Shown piece after piece: positions 47,297-56,900 of a stretch of DNA of 64,000 nucleotides. The stretch is taken from positions 620,001 through 684,000 of the forward strand of contig NZ_LVEG02000001.1 in assembly GCF_001614315.2 (NCBI RefSeq), given 5' to 3'. A program made the translations under genes and the position numbers. This DNA comes from Halofilum ochraceum. Its GTDB lineage: Bacteria > Pseudomonadota > Gammaproteobacteria > XJ16 > Halofilaceae. The stretch's first letter is position 1, and each line of letters begins with the position of its first letter. The notes beneath the pieces are model-generated. The model saw only the letters and a list, made by a program, of their open reading frames with translations. It ran no database searches and was not told the origin of the DNA.

Positions 47297-48241
47297 ATGA
47301 CACCGTTTTCAGTCGCCGGCGTACAGATGTACGTCTCGGCCACCACCAGCAACGTCAGCGAGATGCGCCGCCAGCTCGCGATCCTGGTCCATCAGTTCCC
47401 CTGGGTCGACATGGTCGTCTTCAGTGAACTGGCACCGTATGGACCGCTTCCGGGCAATGCCCCCGAGGACGCCGCCGCGGCCGAAGCCGAGTTCCAGGAG
47501 ATGGCGCGGGAGTTCGGCGTGTGGCTGGTTCCAGGATCCATGTTCGTCCACGACCAGGGGGGCATGTACAACACGGCCATGGTGCTGGATCCGGACGGCG
47601 TCATCGTCGGGCGGTATCGGAAAATGTTCCCGTTCACCCCCTATGAGCAGGGCGTGGAGCCGGGGCACGACTTCCTTGTATTCGACGTCCCGGGTGTCGG
47701 CCGCTTCGGCCTGACCATCTGTTACGACCTCTGGTTCCCGGAGGTGGCCCGCACGCTGGCGTCGATGGGCGCGGAAGTGATCCTGGCACCCACCTTGACG
47801 AATACGATCGATCGGGGCGTTGAACTGGCTATCGCCCGGGCCATGGCCGCGGTCAACCAGTGTTATGTGATCGACGTGAATGGGGTCGGTGACGGCGGCT
47901 ACGGACAGTCCACTTTCGTCGGTCCCCAGGGCAACGTGATCCACCAGTCGGGCGCCGGTCCGGAGCTCGTGCCGCTGCAGCTCAATCTGGAACGGGTTCG
48001 CTGGGAGCGCGAGAACGGAATCCATGGTCTCGGGCAGGTGCTCAAATCGTTCCGGGACCGGCGGGTGGAATTCCCGGTCTATCGCTGGGAAACCTTCGAC
48101 AGCACCTATCTCGACAGCCTCGGCGAGATCCGCAAGCCGGATCGGCGTCAGCCACCGAAGGCGGCCGGTACGCATCCGCGCCCAGACGATCTCCAGTTGC
48201 CGCCCACCGGCGACGGCACGCCCGGATTCCAGCCGGGTTGA
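47297..48241 (+). CDS. Nitrilase-superfamily amidase (carbon-nitrogen hydrolase)
   Basis: 314 aa with a GGGGATCGA site. The catalytic Glu-Lys-Cys triad is E44 in VFSELAPYG, K109 in RYRKMFPF and C142 in ICYDLWFPE. The region around C142 resembles aliphatic amidases more than true nitrilases. It hydrolyses or transfers a C-N bond of an amide; substrate unknown. It opens a block of four enzymes on the same strand (decarboxylase, ATP-grasp, C45 acyltransferase), with gaps of 127, 79 and 138 bp. The C-terminal ~45 residues are proline-rich and probably disordered. Confidence 0.85.
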   Translation: MTPFSVAGVQMYVSATTSNVSEMRRQLAILVHQFPWVDMVVFSELAPYGPLPGNAPEDAAAAEAEFQEMAREFGVWLVPGSMFVHDQGGMYNTAMVLDPDGVIVGRYRKMFPFTPYEQGVEPGHDFLVFDVPGVGRFGLTICYDLWFPEVARTLASMGAEVILAPTLTNTIDRGVELAIARAMAAVNQCYVIDVNGVGDGGYGQSTFVGPQGNVIHQSGAGPELVPLQLNLERVRWERENGIHGLGQVLKSFRDRRVEFPVYRWETFDSTYLDSLGEIRKPDRRQPPKAAGTHPRPDDLQLPPTGDGTPGFQPG

Positions 48242-48368
48242 CTCCGTCAGACCGGATATCGGCCGCGCAGGGCGTGAGCCGCCGTGGCATCCTCGCGATG
48301 CAGGCCGGGCATTGCCCGGCTGCATGGTCCACCCGCCACCCGATCCGCCGAGGGCCCGCACGGTGAGC

Positions 48369-51119
48369 ATGACGCTGTCTCCGGGACACTATTACAACGC
48401 CTCGCAGCTGCGTGCCGACACCTGGCAGCGGCTCAAGCACGACTCGATGCGCCTGGCGGAGCACGTATCGAGCGGCCGCGAGGTGCAGCAACTGCGTGAG
48501 CGGGTGCGAGCGGCACTCGAGACACTGACTCCCATCGAGACCTACTGGGCTTTCCCGGGGCCGTTCCATTTCCGCCAACTGCATGACTTTTTCAACGATG
48601 AAGAGTATGTAGAACTCGCCCATGAAGTCGGGCGTCTGGTGCGGGCGATGGTCTCCGGGAGTTACCGGCGCCGGCGTCTCGATCAGGACCAGGAAAGCCA
48701 CTTCGACGACCTCGATGACCACGAGGCGAGTGACGATTTCTCCAGCGATCCGCAGGCGGGGCGGCCTTATTTCGAGGTCATGGTCGTCGACCACATGTCA
48801 CACCAGGCGAAGCAGTCGCTGCGCCATGGCCTGCATCGGATGCGGCGCTCCGAGGACGCATTCCTGTACGAGACGGTGATCGTGCCCTCACTCGAGGATG
48901 CCGTGATTGCCGCATTGCTCAATCCGATCATCCAGGCGGTCGTCATCCGCTACGATTTCCCCCTGAAGACGCAGAACGAACAGCCGCTGATCCAGCGTGA
49001 ATTGAGCCACGTCTCGCTCGACCAGGCGGCGGAGGCCGAGCCATCGGAACGGGGGCTACTCCTGGCGAGTCTGCTGTTCGATCTCCGGCCCGAGGTCGAT
49101 GTCTACCTCGTGACCGATTTCCCGGTCGAAGATATCGCCGTGCGGTTGCCCGATAACGTCCAGCGCGTGTTCTATCAGCAGGAAGACTTCCTGGAGCTCC
49201 ACCTGAACCTGCTGCGCGGCATCAATCGGCGCTACCGCACCCCGTTTTTCGAGGCGCTGAGCGAATACAGCCGCCAGCCGACCGGTGTGTTTCACGCCAT
49301 GCCCATCAGTCGCGGCAAGTCGATATCCAAGTCGAACTGGATCCGCGACATGGGCGAGTTCTACGGGATGAATATCTTCCTCGCCGAGACTTCGGCGACA
49401 TCCGGTGGACTGGACTCGCTGCTGGACCCGCACGGTCCCATCAAGGAAGCCCAGGAGGCCGCCGCGCGCGCGTTCTTCGCGCAGCGCACCTTCTTCGTCA
49501 CCAACGGCACGTCGACCGCCAACAAGATCGTGGTGCAGGCGCTGGTACGCCCGGGCGACATCGTTCTGGTCGATCGCGATTGCCACAAGTCGCATCATTA
49601 CGGCCTTGTGCTCGCCGGCGCCGAGGTGGTCTACCTCGACAGTTATCCGCTCGACGACTTCTCGATGTACGGCGCCGTACCGCTGCGCGAGATCAAGCGC
49701 AGCCTGCTGAAACTCAAGGCGGCGGGCAAGCTGCATCGCGTCAAACTGCTCCTGCTCACCAACTGCACCTTCGACGGCATCGTCTACAACGTTCAGCGCG
49801 TGATGGAGGAGTGCCTCGCGATCAAGCCCGACCTCGTTTTTCTCTGGGATGAGGCCTGGTTCGCGTTCGCCTCGCTGGGCGCCACCTACCGCCAGCGCAC
49901 CGCCATGTGGGCGGCCCGGAAACTGCGCGAGCGGATGGCGAGCGAGAGCTACCGCGAGGCGTATCGCGCGCAGGTCGCGGCGCTCGAAGGGGCCGACGAC
50001 GAAACCCTGCAGTCGACCCACCTGCTTGCGGATCCAGCCGCCGTGCGGATGCGCGTGTATGCCACGCACTCGACCCATAAAACGCTGACGGCGCTGCGCC
50101 AGGGTTCGATGATCCACGTCCACGATCAGGACTTCAAACACCTGAATGAGGACGCGTTTCATGAGGCCTACATGACGCATACCTCGACCTCACCGAACTA
50201 CCAGATCCTTGCATCGCTGGACCTGGGGCGTCGCCAGGTGGAGCTTGAGGGCTACGAACTGATCCAGAAACAGGTCGAAATGGCCATGGTCCTGCGCCAG
50301 CGCATCCGCAGCCACCCGCTCCTGTCGCGCTGGTTCCGCTTCCTCGAGACCGCGGATCTCATCCCCGAGGAATTCCGCGGCACCGGCAGTGCATACGAAT
50401 CGGAGGTGGATGGCGGCAAGGGCGAGGTGCTATGGGATGCGTGGACCGACGGCGAATTCGTGCTCGACCCCACCCGCCTGACCCTGTTCGTCGGCGCAGC
50501 GGGGATCGAGGGCAACGAGTTCAAGAATGCCCACCTGATGGACAAGTACGGCATCCAGATCAACAAGACCTCGCGCAACACCGTGCTGTTCATGACGAAC
50601 ATCGGCACGACGCGCTCCTCGGTGGCGTATCTGATCAAGGTGCTGGTCGCCATCGCGCGTGATCTCGACGGGCAGCTCGAGGACATGTCGCGGACGCAGA
50701 AGCGGATCCACGAGCAGCGCGTGCGGGCGCTGACGAGCGAACTGCCGCCGCTGCCGGACTTCAGCTATTTCCATGACCGGTTCCGCATCGATGCGGCCGG
50801 CGATACCCCCGAGGGCAATATCCGCGAGGCGTTCTTCCTGTCGTACGACGAGCCGGCCTGCGAATACCTCGGACTGAATAACCGCGAGATCGACCGCGAA
50901 ATGGCATCCGGACGCGAGATCGTATCGGCCATGTTCGTGATCCCGTATCCGCCGGGTTTTCCCATTCTGGTCCCGGGGCAGGTCGTATCGAACGATATAC
51001 TGGATTTCATGCGGGCGCTCGATGTAACCGAGATTCACGGCTATCGGCCGGAACTCGGGTTGCGCGTCTTTACGCAGGCGGTGTTGGGCGACGAAAGCAG
51101 CGCGGGCACGGGGGCCTAA
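48369..51119 (+). CDS. Large Orn/Lys/Arg-type PLP decarboxylase of unknown substrate
   Basis: 916 aa from MTLSPGHYYNASQLRADTW (a GTG two codons earlier is possible), much longer than the usual 710-755. The N-terminal ~380 residues have a wing-like region without close resemblance to characterised enzymes. The PLP domain follows: AETSATSGGLDSLLDPHGP, FFVTNGTSTANKIVVQALV, FLWDEAWFAF and THSTHKTLTALRQGSMIHV, with the PLP lysine at K571. About 60 extra residues (ARKLRERMASESYREAYRAQ) sit between the WDEAW and STHK motifs. It should make an amine from a basic amino acid, but the partner genes suggest a special product. Confidence 0.82.
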   Translation: MTLSPGHYYNASQLRADTWQRLKHDSMRLAEHVSSGREVQQLRERVRAALETLTPIETYWAFPGPFHFRQLHDFFNDEEYVELAHEVGRLVRAMVSGSYRRRRLDQDQESHFDDLDDHEASDDFSSDPQAGRPYFEVMVVDHMSHQAKQSLRHGLHRMRRSEDAFLYETVIVPSLEDAVIAALLNPIIQAVVIRYDFPLKTQNEQPLIQRELSHVSLDQAAEAEPSERGLLLASLLFDLRPEVDVYLVTDFPVEDIAVRLPDNVQRVFYQQEDFLELHLNLLRGINRRYRTPFFEALSEYSRQPTGVFHAMPISRGKSISKSNWIRDMGEFYGMNIFLAETSATSGGLDSLLDPHGPIKEAQEAAARAFFAQRTFFVTNGTSTANKIVVQALVRPGDIVLVDRDCHKSHHYGLVLAGAEVVYLDSYPLDDFSMYGAVPLREIKRSLLKLKAAGKLHRVKLLLLTNCTFDGIVYNVQRVMEECLAIKPDLVFLWDEAWFAFASLGATYRQRTAMWAARKLRERMASESYREAYRAQVAALEGADDETLQSTHLLADPAAVRMRVYATHSTHKTLTALRQGSMIHVHDQDFKHLNEDAFHEAYMTHTSTSPNYQILASLDLGRRQVELEGYELIQKQVEMAMVLRQRIRSHPLLSRWFRFLETADLIPEEFRGTGSAYESEVDGGKGEVLWDAWTDGEFVLDPTRLTLFVGAAGIEGNEFKNAHLMDKYGIQINKTSRNTVLFMTNIGTTRSSVAYLIKVLVAIARDLDGQLEDMSRTQKRIHEQRVRALTSELPPLPDFSYFHDRFRIDAAGDTPEGNIREAFFLSYDEPACEYLGLNNREIDREMASGREIVSAMFVIPYPPGFPILVPGQVVSNDILDFMRALDVTEIHGYRPELGLRVFTQAVLGDESSAGTGA

Positions 51120-51198
51120 CGGGTCAATACAACGGAACGGTCGCCGCCCGTGCATGAACGGGGAAGCGGGACGGCCGGCTCATGAGGGGGCGCAGGGC

Positions 51199-52665
51199 AT
51201 GACACAGAAGCGCGGAAAAAAGAAGCTCAAAGGGATTTCCGATATCCGCCGGTATTTTCACCGCAATTCGGACCCGATCTACTTCATCAGCGCAACGAAT
51301 TTCAACCTGCTCGGACTCGACGAGTGGGTCAAGAACTTCAAGTACATCAATTACATGGATTGTTACGACGGACGCCACCCGAACACGCTGGCACCCAGCC
51401 CCGAGCCGCATCCGGAGTTCCAGTCGATCGAAGAGATCAATAACTACCTGCTGGAGCACAAGGAGGTCATCGACTGGATCAAACAGCGGGGCGGGAGGCC
51501 CAAGGCGGTCTTCCTCATGTTCGACGAATCCACGGAGAAACTCGCCAAAGAACTCGGGCTGAAGGTCTGGATGCCGTCGGCGAAACTGCGAAGCCGACTC
51601 GATGACAAGATCGAAACGGTCCGGATCGGCAACAAGGCGGGCGTGCCGTCCGTCCCGAACATGCTGGTTCACATCAAGTCGTACGACGACCTGATGGCGA
51701 AGGCCGAGAAACACGGGCTGGGCCGCGACCTCGTGCTGCAGTCGGCCTATGGCGATAGCGGCCATACGACATTCTTCGTCTCGAAACGACGGGACTTCGA
51801 TCGGCACGCCGGGGAAATCGTCGACCAGGGCGAGATCAAGGTCATGAAGCGCGTCGACGTGCGCCAGGCGACACTGGAGGCGTGCACGACGCGCCGCGGA
51901 ACGATCGTTGGCCCGTTGATGACGGAGATCGTGGGGTTCAGCGAGTTGACGCCGTATCGCGGCGGCTGGGCGGGGAACGAGATCTTCGCGGACGCGTTCA
52001 CCCCGGAGATCCGCGCCAGGGCGCGTGATCTCACGTTCCGGTTTGGCGAGCAGTTGCGCAAGGAAGGGTATCGTGGCTACTTCGATCTCGATTTCCTCAT
52101 CGACAAGAAGACCGGGGAACTCTGGTTGGGCGAACTGAATCCCCGGATCACCGGCGCCAGCTCGATGACGAACCACGCGGCCTTCGCGCACGCGGATGCG
52201 CCGCTGTTCGTGTTCCATCTGCTCGAAATGTCCGGCGTGGATTTCGATCTGGACGTGCACGAGCTGAACGCCCGCTGGTCGGACCCGGACAACATCGACA
52301 GCTGGAGCCAGGTCGTCATCAAACACACCGAAGAGACGGTCGACGTCGTCGAATCGGCACCGGAAACCGGCATCTACAAATTGACCGATGAAGGCATGGT
52401 CTTCAGTCGTTTCGACTATCACCGGCGTGCCGTGGAGAACGAGGATGAGTGCTTCTTCATGCGCATCGCCGGTCCCGGCGACGTCCGTTATGAAGGGGCC
52501 GATCTGGGCATCCTGATCACCCGCGGACGCCTGATGACCAAAGGGTTCCGGCTCAACAAGCGCGCCCGGCGCTGGATCGAAGGCGTCAAGAGTCAGTACG
52601 CTGGGCGTCCGGCGGCGGAGGAAGGGCAGCGGGTTCCTGAACCGGGGGCCTTCAAGATCTTCTAG
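51199..52665 (+). CDS. ATP-grasp ligase of unknown substrate
   Basis: 488 aa from MTQKRGKKKLKGISDI, preceded by AGGGGG. ATP-grasp elements are seen in DLVLQSAYGDSGHTTFF, TEIVGFSELTPYRGGWAGNE and GYFDLDFLIDKKTGELWLGE with the metal-binding ELNPRITGASSMTNH. Such enzymes activate a carboxylate as acyl phosphate and join it to an amine or thiol. No biotin or carrier domain is present, so carboxylase is unlikely despite similarity to that fold. The neighbouring decarboxylase suggests an amine acceptor. Substrates cannot be told from sequence. Confidence 0.8.
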   Translation: MTQKRGKKKLKGISDIRRYFHRNSDPIYFISATNFNLLGLDEWVKNFKYINYMDCYDGRHPNTLAPSPEPHPEFQSIEEINNYLLEHKEVIDWIKQRGGRPKAVFLMFDESTEKLAKELGLKVWMPSAKLRSRLDDKIETVRIGNKAGVPSVPNMLVHIKSYDDLMAKAEKHGLGRDLVLQSAYGDSGHTTFFVSKRRDFDRHAGEIVDQGEIKVMKRVDVRQATLEACTTRRGTIVGPLMTEIVGFSELTPYRGGWAGNEIFADAFTPEIRARARDLTFRFGEQLRKEGYRGYFDLDFLIDKKTGELWLGELNPRITGASSMTNHAAFAHADAPLFVFHLLEMSGVDFDLDVHELNARWSDPDNIDSWSQVVIKHTEETVDVVESAPETGIYKLTDEGMVFSRFDYHRRAVENEDECFFMRIAGPGDVRYEGADLGILITRGRLMTKGFRLNKRARRWIEGVKSQYAGRPAAEEGQRVPEPGAFKIF

Positions 52666-52803
52666 CTTCACTGGGCGCCACGTGGTCGCGCAGCGGCGGC
52701 GAGGGGGCGGTGGGCCGGGCGCTACACTTCGGTTTCGAGCGATCAGGCGAGTCACATCAGCAAGCGCCGGGGGCGCTCGGTGTGACCGGATCGGGGAGAA
52801 AGC

Positions 52804-53808
52804 GTGGAACTGACCTTTCAGGCAGTAGCGGAACAGCGGATCGGGTCGGAATGGTCGCGCCTGTTCCGCTCATTCTGGCCCGCGTATCGGCGCTGGTTTC
52901 TGGGCGAGGGCATCGACCGGCGGCCGACCTACGCGGCCGGTCTGCGCCAGCTGCGCGAGCACATGCCGGAGCTGATCCCGACCTACGAGGCCGCCTGCGA
53001 GGCCGCCGGGGGCGGTGATCTGGAGGCGCGTTGCCTCGCGCTGTGGTCGCCGCCGGCATATGTAACCGGCTGCAGCCAGGTCGTTTGGCTTGATGATGAG
53101 CCGATGCTCATCCGCAACTATGACTACGCGCCGGGCGCCTGTGAGGGCGTTCTGCTTGATTCGTGCTGGAACGGTCGCCAGGTGATGGCCGCGACCGACT
53201 GCCTCTGGGGCGCCCTGGATGGCGTCAATGAGGATGGTCTGGCCGCATCGCTTACGTTCGGCGGCCGGCAGGTCGTCGGCGAAGGCTTCGGGATCCCCCT
53301 GATCGTGCGGTATGTGCTGGAGTTCTGTGCCGATGTCCCCGAGGCCTGCGCTGCGCTGCAACGACTGCCCAGTCACATGGCGTACAACGTGACCGTGGTC
53401 GACCGGGCGGGACGTTTCGCGACCGCCTATCTCGCGCCGGACCGCGAGACCGTCATCCGCCAGGTGCCGGTTGCCGCCAACCATCAGGGCCGGATCGACT
53501 GGCACAACTTCGCGCGCGCGACCGCGACGCTGGAGCGCGAGCGTTTTCTGTACTTCCGCCTGCAGGACAGCTCGATGACCACGGAGCGCCTGATCGACCA
53601 TTTCCTCAAACCCCCGTTGTACACGCGCGCGTATGCGAACGGGTTCGGGACGATCTACACGGCGGTCTATCGTCCGGCCAGTGGTGAGGCGACCTTCATC
53701 TGGCCGGGGAAGAGAGTGGAACAGTCATTGCACGCGTTCCGCACCGGGCAGCATCGACAGCGGTTCGATGCCGACACGGACACAACGGTCGCGGGACCGG
53801 TCCATTGA
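52804..53808 (+). CDS. C45-type Ntn hydrolase / acyltransferase
   Basis: 334 aa from a GTG after GGGGAGAAAGC. The family resembles acyl-CoA:6-aminopenicillanic acid acyltransferase (peptidase C45). An internal Gly-Cys at 89-90 (YVTGCSQVVW) is the expected self-cleavage site that exposes C90 as nucleophile. Family blocks follow: MLIRNYDYAP, GALDGVNEDGLAASLTFGG and YNVTVVDRAGR. It would transfer or hydrolyse an acyl group on an amine or amide. It closes the four-enzyme block and ends 96 bp before putA. Penicillin chemistry is not implied. Confidence 0.82.
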   Translation: MELTFQAVAEQRIGSEWSRLFRSFWPAYRRWFLGEGIDRRPTYAAGLRQLREHMPELIPTYEAACEAAGGGDLEARCLALWSPPAYVTGCSQVVWLDDEPMLIRNYDYAPGACEGVLLDSCWNGRQVMAATDCLWGALDGVNEDGLAASLTFGGRQVVGEGFGIPLIVRYVLEFCADVPEACAALQRLPSHMAYNVTVVDRAGRFATAYLAPDRETVIRQVPVAANHQGRIDWHNFARATATLERERFLYFRLQDSSMTTERLIDHFLKPPLYTRAYANGFGTIYTAVYRPASGEATFIWPGKRVEQSLHAFRTGQHRQRFDADTDTTVAGPVH

Positions 53809-53904
53809 TTTTCGATCCATCCATCATCCATTCCCACTCACGACGAAGCCACAGCCCCGGTCGGGGAGACCGCGGTCCAGGCCTCTGCAACTGAACCAAC
53901 GGGT

Positions 53905-56900
53905 ATGCCCATGTCCTCAAAGATGGTTTTCAAGACGCCCCTTTCCGAGCGTGACGCACTGCGGGCCGCGCTGGATCAGCACTACCGCGCCGACGAGAGT
54001 GACTGTATCCGCAATCTGCTCGCCGACCTCGAACTCTCCGGGGACAGCCGCAGCCGGATCCATGCCTATGCCCGCTCGCTGGTCGAGGCCGTGCGCGAGG
54101 AGAGTGCAAACCAGGGCGGCATCGACGCCTTCCTGCACGAGTACGGGCTCGCGACCCATGAGGGCGTGTTGCTGATGTGCATCGCGGAGGCCCTGCTGCG
54201 GATCCCCGATTCCGAGACCCGTGAACGCCTGATCCGCGACAAGCTGGGTAGCGCCGACTGGAAACAGCATCTGGGTCATTCGCGCTCGCTGTTCGTCAAT
54301 GCCTCGACATGGGCGCTGATGATGACCGGACGGGTCGTGGGTATGCACGATTCCGTCGGCCGCTCACCGGATGCCGCGCTGCGGCGCCTCGTGGCCCGCC
54401 TCGGCGAGCCGGTGGTGCGCGAGTCGGTGAACCAGGCGATGCGCATCATGGGTCGTCAGTTCGTGATGGGGCGCAGTATCGAGAACGCGATCGAGCGCGC
54501 CGAGAAGTGGGAGAAGCGCGGCTACAGCTATTCCTACGACATGCTCGGCGAAGCCGCGCGCACAATGGACGACGCCAAGGGCTACTTCCGCCGCTATAAG
54601 CACGCGATCAAGAAAATCGGCGAGACCGCTGGCGGGCGTGGCCCGATCAACGGGCCGGGGATCTCGGTCAAACTCTCCGGCCTGCATCCGCGCTACGAGG
54701 TCGCCAATCACGAGCGCGTGATGGAAGAGCTGATGCCGCGGCTGCGGGCGCTGTGTGTCGATGCCGCGCACTACGACATCGGCCTCAACATCGACGCCGA
54801 AGAAGCGGACCGCCTGGATATCTCCATCGACTGCATCGAGGCCATCTCGGGCGATCCCGAACTCAAGGACTGGCAGGGCTTCGGGGTCGTCGTCCAGGCC
54901 TACCAGAAGCGTGCGCCGTACGTCCTGGATGTGCTGGCCGATATGGGCCGGCGCCACGAGCGGCGATTCATGGTGCGCCTCGTCAAGGGCGCCTACTGGG
55001 ACATGGAGATCAAGCGCGCCCAGGAGATGGGCGTCGAGGACTATCCGGTGTTCACCCGCAAGGTGAACACCGACGTCTCCTATCTCGCATGCGCCCGCAA
55101 ACTCTTCGCGAACACGGATGTGTTCTATCCGCAGCTGGCCACGCACAACGCACACTCGATCTCCAGCGTGCTCGAGTTCGCCGGCAACAGCCGTGACTTC
55201 GAGTTCCAGCGGCTGCACGGCATGGGCGAGGACCTCTACGAGCGCGTGATCGAGCACGATCAGGTCGGCGCGGGCTGCCGCATCTATGCCCCGGTCGGTC
55301 AGCACGAGGATCTGCTGGCCTATCTCGTGCGGCGATTGCTCGAGAATGGCGCCAACAGCTCGTTCATCAATCGCATCCAGGACGAGTCATTGCAGATCGA
55401 TGAGCTGATCGCCGATCCGGTGCCGCAGGTACAGGCGTTGACCCGCGTGCCGCACCCGCGGATCCCGTTGCCGCGCGATATGTTCGGCCCGGAGCGGACC
55501 AACGCACTCGGTGTCGATCTCACCGATCGGACGGAACTGCAGGGCCTCAAGGACGGCATGGAGGCCGCGACCAGCAAGGCGCGACGGGCGGATCCGATCA
55601 TCAATGGCGAAGCGGTTGACGGTCAGGATCAACGCGAGATCCGCGCACCGCACGACCGCGGGCGGGTCCTCGGTGAGACCAGCGAGGCGACCGACGAGCA
55701 GATCGAACGCGCCCTCCAGGCGGCCCATGATGCCGCCCGCGAATGGGCGCGAACCCCGGTCGCGGAGCGGGCGGCCTGCCTCGAGCGTGCCGCGGACCTG
55801 ATGGAAGAGCGCATGACCCGGCTGCTGGGTCTGATCGTCGCCGAGGTCGGCAAGACGCTCAACGATGCCGTGGCCGAGGTACGCGAAGCGATCGATTTCT
55901 GTCGCTACTACGCGCTGCGGGCGAAACAGGACTTCTCCAGCGAGATCCAGCTGCGGGCGCCGATCGGTGTCGACCGCAGGATCGAGCTGCAGGGCGGTGG
56001 CGTGTTCACCTGCATCAGCCCTTGGAACCTGCCCTTCGCCATCTTTAACGGCCAGGTGACGGCGGCGCTGGTGGCGGGCAACTCCGTGCTCGCCAAGCCG
56101 GCGGAACAGAGCCCGCTGATCGCAGCCGAGGCCGTGCAACTGCTGCACGAGGCCGGCATCCCGCCGGCCGTGCTGCATCTGGTTCCGGGCGAGGGCCGAC
56201 GCGTCGGCGGCAAACTGACTGCGGACCCGCGCGTGACCGGTGTCTGCTTTACCGGGTCGACCGAGACCGCGCGGGCGATCAACCGCGTGCTGTCGAAGCG
56301 GGATGGCCAGATCCCGCCCCTGATCGCGGAGACCGGCGGCCAGAACGCGATGATCGTCGATTCCACCGCGCTGACCGAACAGGTCACGCGCGATGTCGTC
56401 ACCAGCGCATTCCAGAATGCCGGTCAGCGCTGCTCCGCTCTGCGCGTACTGTTCGTGCAGGAGGATGTGGCCGACCGCACGCTGGACATGATCTCGGGCG
56501 CGATGGATGAACTGACGGTCAGCGATCCGCAGTTGATCTCGACGGACGTGGGGCCGGTGATCGACGACAACGCCCAGAAGATGCTGAAGGATCACATCAA
56601 GCGCATGCTGGGCGATGCCACCGAAATCCGCCGTGCGCGTCTGGGCCCGGCGACCGAGAACGGGAGTTTCGTGACGCCGGCGGCGTTCGAGATTGACGGC
56701 ATCGAACAGCTCAAGCGCGAGGTATTCGGGCCGGTGCTTCATGTCGTTCGTTACAAAGCGGACCGGCTCGACAAGGTGATCGACTCGATCAACGCCACCG
56801 GCTATGGCCTGACCATGGGCGTGCACAGCCGGATCGACGAGATGTGGAAGCAGTGCTACCAGCGCGCCCGTGTCGGTAACAACTATGTCAATCGCAATCA

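Noticed and set aside
48024-48368. Upstream extension of the decarboxylase frame to 1031 aa
   Set aside because: It overlaps the end of the nitrilase gene and is Arg/Pro-rich noise; a normal start lies at 48369.
51199-52665. Biotin carboxylase
   Set aside because: ATP-grasp fold only; no biotin-carrier gene or carboxylase-specific N-terminal domain is visible.
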